Positions 48,583 to 58,600 of a DNA stretch of 64,000 bases are shown here, one piece after another. Position numbers and translations under genes: made by a program. This stretch comes from Nageia nagi (Eukaryota > Pinophyta). The notes beneath the pieces are model-generated. The model had not been told where the DNA came from. It worked only from the letters and a program-made list of their open reading frames with translations, and searched no databases. Each line of letters opens with the position of its first letter. Position 1 is the first letter of the stretch. Where the stretch lies: NCBI GenBank assembly GCA_050084985.1, contig JBITNC010000001.1:26102001-26166000 (forward strand), written 5' to 3'.

Positions 48583-50433
48583 CTAAACATTTTTTTGTAC
48601 TATGACCTCTTTGATGGTGATAATTACAATACTCATTTTTGTTATATTTTTTTTTCTCATAATTTTTATTTCACCATATTCAATCTTGACCTTCTCAATT
48701 ATAACTACGTGAGCAATAACTTCTTCGAGAGTATTATATCGTTGGATTTGTAATATACTAGCTATAGGCCTTAAACAATTTTGACTGAATAATTTAACTA
48801 ACTCCTCCTGAGGTAAGTTATAGGGCATGCGATAGAGTATATCCCTCCATCATGAAACAAAGTTAACAATTGATTCATTCTGAGATTGTTTTAGTTCTAC
48901 AAGATCTGTAATAGAAGATTCCTCTTTGATATAAATCCTAAAATGTTGTAAGAACAAGTCTACCAATTGAGTAAATGAATAAATACTATGTCGTGGTAAA
49001 TTATTATACCATTCTAGGGCTTGGGCTGCAAGCGTCATGGGGAACAAATGTAACATCAAGTCTTCATCGTTAGAAATGAGGTAATTTGAAAACTTAAACC
49101 ACCTTAAATGTTCCTTAGGATCCTTATTTCCTGTAAAAGGAATTATCTTAGGCATTTCAAAGTTGTAAGGTAATTTCTTCTTAGGGACACTTGGATGGAT
49201 GGGTTCATTACAAATATTATCATATGTCAACTTTTGGAACCTTGATATGTTCATTTATTTATTCATGAAATCCTTCATGAAATCTTCTAATTCTTTATCT
49301 GTCCAACTACCCTGAGGATGTTTTCGGTATCTTCTATGATTGGTGTTTCTTTCTGACTTCAGGTCTAAATTATAAGATTCATCATCAGAAGAAGATCTTG
49401 ATAACACTGAAGATGGTAATGATGAAAAATTAGAAGGTAAATGATGCCCTTGCATTGGATTTCTAAGAGTTGTAGATGGTTGTACTTTATTTTGTTGAGA
49501 CTTCTCATGAAGTAACCAACTATCTCGAATTTCTTGTTTTACCTTATCAAAAATTTGTCGTTGTTTGTCAAGCTCTTGCTTTTCTTTTTCTTTGAGTTCT
49601 ATATTCTTTTCCTTAAGTTTGGCTTCCTCTGTTAACTTACTTTGAACATCTTCATATCTTTTACTAAAGTTTATAGTTTCTTCATAATCTCTCTCTATGT
49701 GTTTTCTCTTTGCCTCCAACTTCGCAAAGGAGGGTATCTCTCCTACCCTGAATTGTTTAGCTAAAGCTTTTCTACATTTTTCTTGCGATGAGGGTTTTTC
49801 ACGAGAGTAAGGATCATAGAAGAATTTGTTTGAGATCTTACATTGAGGATTTGTTTGTGAGGTTCTTATGGAATACAAGGTCATTCTATCAAAATCTTCT
49901 ATACAAGACCTAGCCCTATGAAGTGTTTTTTGATAGGTGGGGTCAATTATCCTAGCTTGTGAAGAGGGGCTTTGAGGTTGATAATCTAAGCTCTCGAGAG
50001 GCAATTCTCTTTATTGATTAGAGTAAGAGTCTTGATGTCTCCTTACTTGGTAATTAAGAGGTGATGATAATTGCATCCAAGCTTGACTCTTTGGGTTTGC
50101 ATAAGTTTTTACATCATGCTTTTGTCTTATCTCTTCTTGTCTCATTTTGTCGATAAACTCATTGAAGGTTTTGTCATGTTGATCATGAGAATAACATGCT
50201 TGTTGTTGTTTATGTGATTCCCTTTGTAAAATATTCTTAGCTTTTTCATCATAGAAAATATTCCTAAGTAATTTATTTGTTGTAGGGCTATCTTCTTTAT
50301 CACATTCCCCATCTTTCATCAAGCTAGTTTGATATTTTGAAGGTGTTTTTAGTGGGTTTGAACAACATTCATTCTCATAAAACTTTGTATCATTATCATG
50401 ATGTGATGTTTCCCCACATGGATGTTCATTCAT
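48583..50433 (-). pseudogene. Gag of element G (three in-frame stops and a frameshift)
   Basis: One continuous minus-strand frame covers 50433 to about 48660, with stops at 50013-50011, 49257-49255 and near 48849. Before 49255 lies a charged coiled-coil-like stretch (KLTEEAKLKEKNIELKEKEK, near 49625-49570). The capsid core at 49254-48850 reads MPKIIPFTGNKDPKEHLRWF, FPMTLAAQALEWYNNLP and FTQLVDLFLQHF, a clear Ty3-type retrotransposon Gag signature. After the stop at 48849 it continues WRDILYRMPYNLPQEELVKL; the expected FVSRWR has become FVS-stop-WR, a CGA-to-TGA change. The zinc knuckle YCNYHHQRGHSTKKC near 48635-48590 is in a shifted frame, the slip lying in a run of A (T on the plus strand) around 48650. 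Confidence 0.85.
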
Positions 50434-51297
50434 AAGCTCATGTGTGTTATCTTTGGAGATTTTATTTTTATATTTTTCATTTCTTTGTGATTGAAATTCT
50501 TGAGGTTAAATAATACAATCTATGGATTTTTTAATTCTTATGTAAGGCTCTCCACTTTCTACCTGTGATGAAAGTGAACAAGTTTCATCCTTGAACTCAA
50601 GAATATCATGAGATTCATGGGAATCAATAGAAGATCTTGTAGCCTCAAGAAGGGGAGGAGAGTGAAATTACAATTTTAAAGAATGCTCTGAAAGATCCTC
50701 AAGATTCATGTCAAACTCCTCTTCTTTAATATCATATTCCTCCCAAGGTGGGGGTGAAGACATCAAGGTGTCTAACTCTAGGAGGTCATATGATTTAGCA
50801 TAAGATGTTGCATTAAGGCCTTTGGAATTAATACTCGATTCATCACTTAGCAAATTGGATTCATTAGGTTCGATAGTCTCGAAAGGAGATGCACCACAAG
50901 ATTTTAATTTGATGAGATATGTCGATGAGTTTTCAATCTTTATGATGGGCTTATTATTTTTAGTGTCAAACTCATCCCATGATGAGGGTGAAGGAATGGA
51001 AGAACTATACTCTAGCTCTTCATGGGATCTAACAAGGCTTTCTGAGGATTGAAGAAGAGGTATGGTACATTGTTCTATCTTTGCTAAATATGCCAAAAGC
51101 TTTTCAATGTCAATACAAAAATCATTCTTCTCGATCTCAGAAGTAGAATAAGTATCTAAGGTTGACTTGGCAATATGTGAACATATTCTTTGTATTTTTG
51201 GTTTTACTTTGATAAGAAAAGGCACATAATTTAAAAGTGCAACCAAGACGAACCTCATAATGATAAAATTCAAAGGCCTTTTAATTGTTCTCAACAA
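50434..51297 (-). pseudogene. N-terminal extension or ORF1-like region of element G
   Basis: A 209-codon open stretch (51297-50668) followed, after an in-frame stop, by further open sequence in the same frame as Gag. It is acidic, Ser- and Pro-rich, and carries a repeated phrase: SIPSPSSWDEFDTK, then SSPPPWEEYDIKEEE, then FHSPPLLEATRSS. No known domain is recognised. Because it is in frame with Gag, it may be an N-terminal extension of Gag. Alternatively it may correspond to the extra ORF1 that precedes gag in the Ogre branch of Tat elements; the sequence alone does not decide. The start is uncertain. Confidence 0.6.
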
Positions 51298-52195
51298 TTC
51301 AAAATTTGTATGGATCTAGAGTAACTAACACATGCCTATGTTTCTATTTGTTACAAAGGGGGTTCAAAGTAAAAAACTTAAGTAAAATCAACTGTTAATT
51401 GTCTTTTAAACCTATTCCTTTGTATGACCTATTATATCATTCCATAAATGAAACATGTCAATTCAGTTTTTGAACACATAAACAAACATCGTAAAATAAG
51501 TTTTATTTTTATCTTTTATGTTATGTTTTCGAGAAAACAATCTGATGCACAAACATCCTATATGCAAGCTCACTTTTAATGATGTGATTATCTTTTTTAA
51601 GTTTTCACATATTTTTAATATCTGAGTTAAATGAACGATATGAGTTGTTCACTTTTAGTCTTTTAATTTTCCTAGTTTGTTTTGACTAGTCAAGTGTTAA
51701 ACAAGGTAGGTTGGGTAATTCTAAGTAATATTCGCAAGTTTCTATGGCTCTTGGCTTGGTTCTAGATGAGTCTCCTTTTTTGACTCCTACCTAAAGGAGA
51801 GTCACCTTGGAAATCACCTCCAAGTGTGACTAGCTCTATGGCTTCAAGTGTGTTATGTCGGGGGGTACAAAGAAATAAGAATTAATGGTTGGTAGTGACA
51901 TCCAACTCGTTAATGTTCAATTATCCCTTTAAGGCCTTATGAAATGCATTTAAACAAGTAAAATACATTTATGCATACTACCCTCCCAAACATTCATGTC
52001 CATTCACTTATCTTATCTTAATGTGATACAATCAAAAGTTTATTATAAGATGGATCTTGACCTTAATAAACCCCGTTGCTCTTTTCCAATTATAATGTGA
52101 TTCATTATCCAACCTCTTAGTGATGTTCATTAACCCCTTCCAGCTATGGAAGTATTATGTGTAGTAAATTTCCAAATAAGATGTGGATAAATTTT
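51298..52195 (-). other. Distal 5' leader of element G
   Basis: Non-coding on the coding strand. A phrase near 51800-51840 (CACCTCCAAGTGTGACTAG) resembles the leader of element A near 22490, supporting common descent. The repeated phrase GGAAGTATTATGTGTAGTAAATT begins near 52146 and recurs near 52397. Confidence 0.55.
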
Positions 52196-52199
52196 ACCC

Positions 52200-52735
52200 C
52201 TTTCACTTAACTTATTTTTGATCACTTAAGATCGCTCGAAGCGCAAAAGTGAGAGCATACTTCGTTAAGTGAAAGTACTTAGTGTATTCGAATCCACCCA
52301 ATTCATTAACCCTTTAATGTGATTTATACTACCCAAAAACCTGATTTATTTCCTTAAGTTCATTCCAAATTAAGTGTGATTCATTTACCCTTCCAATTGT
52401 GGAAGTATTATGTGTAGTAAATTATCTCCTCTTACTAGTAAGAGGTCATTATGTGTAGATAAATTAACCCAATTAAAGATGAAAGAAAAGAAAAGTTAAT
52501 TTACCCCTTCTTATCAAGTCTATTCTGGTCACCTTAGATCGCTCGAAGTGCAAAGGGAGAGCATAAGTAGACAAGATAAAAAGCATTAATGTGTATGTAG
52601 TGTGAGTGTGAAGGAAAAGAAAAATTAATTTACCCCTTCTTATCAAGTCTATTCTGGTCACCTTAGATCGCACGAAGCGCAAAGGGAGAACATAAGTAGA
52701 CAAGATAAAAAGTATTAATATGTACGTGCCCTTCA
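52200..52735 (-). repeat. Leader repeats with potential hairpins (three copies)
   Basis: Copy 1 has perfectly complementary 12-bp arms at 52200-52211 and 52264-52275. Copies 2 and 3 form a direct tandem repeat of about 129 bp (roughly 52478-52606 and 52607-52735) with arms at 52507-52522/52568-52583 and 52636-52651/52697-52712, complementary at 13 of 16 positions. The arm sequences of copy 1 differ from those of copies 2 and 3, while the loop core GATCGCTCGAAGCGCAAA is conserved apart from single changes. The frame over 52473-52745 on the minus strand only reflects the repeat. Confidence 0.85.
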
Positions 52736-52925
52736 CCCAAATCATGAAAATAAATACATACCATTATACATAAAACAAATTAATAAAAAATATGCATTTA
52801 ATCTTTTCTACGCATTCTTATATGCACTCTAGGCAAAGGAATCACACTCAAAAATATTTTTCCATAACATAATTTTATTTTATTTTTTCAGAAATAACAA
52901 AAAGAGACAAAAATGACCTAGTAAG

Positions 52926-53093
52926 AGTCATCGACGTTTATACAGGAAATGCTAGCGTTTAGTTACAGTCATTGGCATTTATTTATAGTTGCTGGTGTTT
53001 AGTTACAGGAAACGCTGGTGTTTAGTTACAGTCGCCGACGTTCTATTACAGTCGCTGGCGTTCAATACCAGTCGTCGTGTTTTCTGCAACAAA
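52926..53093 (-). repeat. CpG-containing 20-23 bp minisatellite in the element G leader
   Basis: About eight units of the form AGTTACAGTCGCTGGCGTTT, with variants in which CG is replaced by TG or CA. The same core (CACCGGCGTTT, CGCTGGCATTT, GAACGCCGAtGACTGG) appears three times in both LTRs of the element at about 42740-42812 and 53803-53878. Confidence 0.85.
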
Positions 53094-53199
53094 TTCTTGA
53101 AAAAACACAGAACCTGAAATTTGAAGTTAATGCGCAGAAAAATCCGAAAAAATAGAGAACAGAAATGGTAGAATCATAGACAAAATATCTCCCTCTCAA

Positions 53200-53228
53200 T
53201 AACGGAGGGGCCCTCCTTCTAGTGCCAG
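53200..53228 (-). other. Primer-binding site region of element G
   Basis: Directly inside the right LTR, the minus strand reads TTC then TGGCACTAGAAGGAGGGCCC. It starts with the TGG expected opposite a tRNA CCA end. The tRNA was not identified. Element A has a diverged counterpart near 23505. Confidence 0.65.
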
Positions 53229-53230
53229 AA

Positions 53231-54079
53231 TGTTGCAATGAAAATTGAGCTAGAATATAGAATAACATAAAATAAAATTATTCTTCAATCTTCATTGAAC
53301 CTCAAATTATATAACATAGATAAACATGTTGTAATTGCAAAATGATATTCAATCTCAGTTCAAACTACAATTTGCCCTTAGAAGGGACTTTTACAAATGC
53401 TATGTGCCAAAATAAAGAGTATTAAATCTTCATTGTTTTTGAGTTGCTTGCTTCTTCCCTTGGTATGAGCAACCTATAAATCCTACACACATGCAAAAGA
53501 TAATAACATCAAAGCATCTATGTATGACAAGTATTAAAATGAAACTAGCATAAAATAATAAAATGTATAAGCTCACAAGATTTTGGCAGCATTACCCTAC
53601 TTCAAAAATGGGTTCAATTCCTCTCTTATTTGCTTTGTATTAGCTTATATTTATAGATTTTGGATGGGATGTTTCAAGGCTACTAAGAGGAAGTGAATAG
53701 CCATCGTAGGTCGTAACTGACCCCCTCTATCCACCTCATCTTGGAGAAACGAAGCATTCCAACTTCCTTTTGCTGTTTTGGCTTCTATTCGGCTGTTACA
53801 GAGTCACCGGCGTTTGGAATACAAACACCGACGACTGGCTCAAAACGCTGGCATTTCAAGGCGAACGCCGATGACTGGTTAGCAGTTTTTATAACAATAC
53901 TGAAACGACTGCCAAATAGTCAATTTTTATCGAAAAGGGGTCATGTGACCACTCATTTTGCATGTACTCGATGAGAGCTATCCAATAATGGAGTTTTCAG
54001 GCTTATTTGAGGCTTGTATAAATATTTATGATTATTTTAATGTTTACTAGTTAAAGAGGGACATTTTTAGGTGTCTACA
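53231..54079 (-). repeat. Right (5') LTR of element G
   Basis: 849 bp, the partner of 42166-43014. On the coding strand it begins TGTAGACACCTAAAA, contains a TATA-like box CTATAAATATAAG (about 53659-53645) and ends TTCATTGCAACA. A second A+T-rich TATA-like stretch (ATAAATATTTATAC) lies near 54030-54017. The 5' promoter position implies transcription toward decreasing coordinates. Confidence 0.96.
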
Positions 54080-56016
54080 ATGTTTCTTCAACTTCCACTA
54101 GCTCCATTTATCCCATGCTTGGTTCTAGTAATTCATGACTTTTCTAGGAGATGGAGATTGTATTTTTTTAGGTTCTGATGGTTGGGTGGTTCAGGCCTTC
54201 TTTTTTGGCTTTTCCTTCTTCTTTTAGGCTTGTTTCACCTGAGCCAATGTTCTAATTCTTCTCCTCCTTCTTGGGGAAGAATCCTAGGAAGCACAAACTA
54301 CCTCACTGTAAGTTCCTTTTTTACTTTTTTTTCTAGTTTTTGTGAACCAAAAGGTTCACTAACTTCTCTATTTCTTATCAACTTTTTCTCTTGTTGCACC
54401 AATGAAGGATCATCTCTTGTTGCCATTCCTTGAAAATTGGTTGGAAGTGGGAGTGGTTACCCTCTTTTAAGAAATGGGTCTTGAATGTACTATGAATTCT
54501 AGTATTGATCATAATGAAATTCAAAAAAGTGTTATTTTTCAACATGGTACATTTTTGTAGTATATTCAAATCTAAATTCTATGAAATAATTAATCTTATT
54601 GGGGTCCCAACCCAACTCATCTCTTAACTAGGCTATAACCTTTGGGTTTAAAGAAAAATCTTATCATCTAACCTCCTAATTTTTGTATCTTTTAAAACCC
54701 TTAAGGGTTAACCATTCCTTATCTAAAATTCCAAATTCCCATTTTCGGGATGCCTTGGATTCCTTTTCATACCTATTTACAAAATATTCAATATGGGGCA
54801 GAGACTCATGGGAAAAAGTTGGGTGCTTTTTATTTGACTTTATTATTTTTGTAATTTAACTCAGTGGATCATATACCAAAGGGGAATATGCCATATATAA
54901 TTTAAAGTTCTATATATTAAACTAAGCTAACTCATCTTTACAACCTATCTTAAATAACGTAAAATTTTTAGCTATAGTTAACATCTTAATAATAGGCTTA
55001 AAATTACACCCAAACCTATATTTTATCTCTATAGCACACATTTGTCTGCCCATTTCTATAGAATACAATTAGAGGTGATAAATTTGGTAAGAAAAATGGG
55101 TTTTTAAAATACCCATACCTTATTATAATAGTCCTATCTTTCAAAAAGTACTAGTCACCTATTTTGTTGCCTCCTTGCAACTCCCACATAGTTGATTGGC
55201 AAGGTCTATGAGCAACCTCCCTTGTTAAAATTTGCACCACTAGAGCATAAAATTTCTTCATTAACTCATAGTATGAGCCATGAAGTTTTTTTAACACCAA
55301 TACCCTTAGGTAAATTGGTGTGGGTGATGTGGTCAAGGTCACTACTTTGACTTGAAATCCTTCCACCAAGACCTCTAGATTTTGGTTTACAATGAGCCAT
55401 CACAAATAAGATGAGTGCTAGAAGTTAGATTTTTCTATTTTGAAGAGATTTTTTCTTACCTCATTTGAAATGGAGGTAGGAAAGTCATAGCATACATAGG
55501 CCTCAATGATATTATAGTCCATTCTCATCATGACCTCATCTTCCTCTATTTGGGTCTTCTTCCCAAGAATGATCACCAATGCTTACAAGACCTTCCTATC
55601 CTAAGACTTATCAAAGGAGGTGATTTTATAGCTCTGTAAGAGCTTGGTATTCCTTCCCTCATCTCTTTCATCAATCCAATCTAACATCTCTACCTCATTC
55701 TGATAAAAGTCTTCTTTCTCATTCTTAATTTCTATTTGATTTTTGATGTAGAAAGTCTAGTTAGGGGGGACTACAAATGCATGCATAATAGTTTCAAGGG
55801 AATAGTCTAAAAAATTTTAGGTTGGTACTTGGACTTTATCTCCCTTAATTGCTACTTATTGTAGGCTTTGATTTCATACCCCTAAAAGCTATGTTTGAGT
55901 GTGATGGAATACAACAACTCAGTGAAGATGAAAGATTCATGGGGCATGTTATATGGAAAACCTAGGTCTAGAATAACATCCTTGTTGGATTCAACCAATG
56001 ACTTACCTTTACCCAT
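54080..56016 (-). pseudogene. ORF X, 5' part: unrecognised protein-like frame
   Basis: The minus strand starts with ATG at 56016 (MGKGKSLVESNKDVILDLGF) and continues with FTELLYSITLKHSF before a stop. It then alternates frames through NEKEDFYQNEVEMLDWIDER (about 55720-55665) and the 72-codon open stretch 55369-55151 (VTLTTSPTPIYLRVLVLKKL). Near 54620-54400 it reads LRDELGWDPNKINYFIEFRF and THFLKEGNHSHFQPIFKEWQ. It then becomes basic (KPKRRRKSQKRRPEPP, near 54230-54185) and is interrupted at the ATGTT target site of element G. The frame resumes at 42160. No known domain is recognised. It could be a conifer-type retroelement protein or a dead host gene copy. Confidence 0.45.
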
Positions 56017-56069
56017 GATCTTAGAATTTAGGTGCTACGATAGGATACTCATGGGATTAGTGCACTAGG

Positions 56070-56570
56070 TGTTGGAATGCATAATGCATTATTGTAAAGG
56101 TTTGTATTAATTCTCTTTGTAAATTCACTAATACTTAAGGGTATCATTAGATACCTTAAGTATTTAAGTGAATATGATAATGTAACTTATCCTACACTCC
56201 ATGTCATGAGCATGCCCCTTGGGTAAAAGGATGTGTATGTCATGCTTTTGTACATTAGATAAAAGGCTGATCCATAAAGGGATTTTGGCCTATAAATAGA
56301 AGTCTCCCTCTTTGTGATTACGCACCAATTGTGTAGTAAAGTTATGCTATAGGATAGGAGTGTAGGAGTTGAGATTAGGAGAATTGTAAGAGTTCATATT
56401 TGTGAATGAAGTGAGATCTACTTAGTGGATGTACTCCTAATTAGAGGAACCACTTACATCTTGAGTAATCTTTGTGAGATTGTCTTCTTAGAGTAATTTA
56501 GATGTGATTTGTGTGCTTTCATATGATGTTGGGAGTATAGGTTTATTTATTTTATATTAAAACTCTCTCA
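56070..56570 (+). repeat. 5' LTR of copia element E (501 bp)
   Basis: From TGTTGGAATG to ACTCTCTCA, with a TATA box CCTATAAATAGAAG at 56289-56302. It is closely related to the solo LTR at 37321-37834. It is followed by a tRNA-Met-type PBS, so it is a 5' LTR and not a solo copy. Confidence 0.9.
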
Positions 56571-56572
56571 TT

Positions 56573-56585
56573 TGGTATCAAAGCC
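56573..56585 (+). other. Primer-binding site of element E
   Basis: TGGTATCAAAGCC, two bases after the LTR, one mismatch from TGGTATCAGAGCC. Confidence 0.85.
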
Positions 56586-58165
56586 ACTTGGAAGTTTCTC
56601 TTCACATCCTTGGTGTTGAAGCTCTTCATATCCAATTTGGAGGTCTCAAACCTACTCTTCATTATGAGGTAAAAAGTTCTTCAAAGGTATAAACTCATTT
56701 TTTTTTGTTACATAATACTAACATTTTTTGTTAGTCACAATCTTTTAGGAAATGTGCTTAGTATAATAATGTATAATTGTTATATATATTTTTGGATTAT
56801 TTCATTGTGAGGTACTAATCTCTTATTGTTATGAACTAATCTAATTTTAGAATATACTTAAATGTTATTGCTATTTTTTCTCTAACAAAATGTTTTGTTA
56901 GTTACATTTAAAATAAAAAAATTAAGATAGCAATAATAAGTTATATTTTAAAATGATGCAATTTGTTTTTCCAAATTTATAAAAATAATTATTACAATAA
57001 AAAAAGAGGAAATTTTTTTTACAATAGTTGTAATCTACTTACAATTATTTTGTTTAAATAAAATATTTTTCAATACATATATTTTTTTTACACAAGAGAA
57101 ATTGTTTGTAATTTTTTTTTACACTACAAGAAGGTAGCTTCTGTTTGTTGCAAATTTTTTCAAATGTTTTAATCATTTTGGTCTTCGTGGCTCCTCCCCA
57201 TGTGAGAAGGGGTTTTGGAGGGGGCATATGTTGCCCTATGTAGCTTTGCCACTCTTTGAGGCTTCTACCCATGTGGAGAAGGGTTTTGGAGGGGGCATCT
57301 ACTACCCTATGTGGCTCTACCACTATACATAACTCATATGCATATTTTTATTAGAAGAGAGGGGGGCCTTTGCTCGTGTACGATGCTGCCCACACTACCC
57401 TCCAATTTCCTTGCACTCTTTTTCCCTACTTGGAGTATTCAACACTTCCATGGTGTGCTCTCCTCTCATGCAACACTCCCTGCAACCTTGTATCCATCTT
57501 ACTCCTCTAAGCCACCTTAAACCCTTCCTCTAGTTTCCCTCTACTTAGTCTCCCCTTCATGGCCTCGCTCCATGGCCCCTTGCTCTACCACAATCTCTAT
57601 GTGCTTCCCCTCTTGTGCTTCTTACCTTTGCCTCCTCTTAGATGCCTACAAACCTCTTAATCATTAATCATTATGATGTTTAAAGTCTTTAAATGAGGAA
57701 CCCTTTTTTTTGTTATTGCTTACACATTTTTTTTTCTCATTAAAGGATGGATGTCCTCTTAGAGTAAAATGTCTAACTTGGCATTAATAGTCATGTACAA
57801 CTTAAATCAATTTTTTTTACATGCCTTATTTCTCTATTAATGAGATGTCATAGTTATTAAATTCTCTCATAGATTTAAACTCATGACATATTAAAGTGCT
57901 CCCTTGTTCACTTGGAGAAAATCATGAGAAAAATTTAATAGCTTAGCATTCTTTTAATAGAAGGAATTTATTATAGTTCATATTTTTTAGCATACAAGTA
58001 GTTTTCTTTCCTTAGTAAAAATTGATAAAGGTAAACTAGTATGCTATCTTTAGGATAAATGTTTAAGTAAAAGAGGGGGAACTTGTATAAATGTTTTTAC
58101 TCAAATTTTATCTAGATCTTACATGCTAAATCTTTTACTTCTAGATAGTACATGCCTCTTAAATC
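56586..58165 (+). other. Long leader of element E
   Basis: The first 120 bp resemble the leader of element D. Poly-T and poly-A stretches follow to about 57130. At 57189-57325 a unit of about 71 bp is duplicated (CCATGTGxxGAAGGGxTTTTGGAGGGGGCAT at 57199 and 57270). From 57340 to 57650 the sequence is unusually C- and T-rich for this window (for example CCCTCTTGTGCTTCTTACC). The frames at 57054-57323 (minus) and 57311-57520 (plus) have no family resemblance. No gag is seen here. Confidence 0.5.
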
Positions 58166-58167
58166 TT

Positions 58168-58600
58168 GACCATGAATGATGCATGCTTAGGACTTAATTT
58201 TTTTTAAGTTAATGATGCATGCTTAGAACTTAAATTTTTTAATTTAATGATGCATGCTTAGAACTTTTTCTAAGTTAATGATGCTTGTTTAGGACTTAAA
58301 TTGTTTAGTTAATGATGCATGCTTGGAACTTAATTTTTTTAAGTTAATGATATATGCTTAGAACTTTTAAGTTAATGATGCATACTTAGGACTTAAATTT
58401 TTAAGTTAATGATGCATGCTTAGGACTTAAATTTTTAAGTTAATGATGCATGCTTAGGACTTAAAGTTTTAAGTTAATGATGCATTCTTGGGACTTAATT
58501 TTCTTTAAGTTAATGATGCATTTTTTTTGACTTAATTTTAAGATATAGAATGATGCATGCTTATTACTTAAACTCTTAAGTTGTGATGCTTTTTACTTCC
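58168..58600 (+). repeat. 34-bp minisatellite, about 12-13 copies
   Basis: Degenerate tandem units of the type TTAATGATGCATGCTTAGGAC followed by TTAAATTTTTAAG, 28-38 bp long. The three central units (about 58374-58475) are the most alike. Each unit contains the palindrome ATGCAT or TGCATGC. It lies in the non-coding region between the PBS and gag of element E. Confidence 0.9.

Noticed and set aside
50822-51052. 76-codon plus-strand frame
   Set aside because: Shadow of the element G N-terminal extension on the opposite strand.
52473-52745. 90-codon minus-strand frame with an internal protein repeat
   Set aside because: The repeat follows from the 129-bp DNA duplication in the leader; it lies upstream of Gag and has no family resemblance.
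54182-54433. 83-codon plus-strand frame with a hydrophobic start resembling a signal peptide
   Set aside because: It is the antisense of the basic stretch of ORF X; Leu and Phe arise from Lys/Arg codons read backwards.
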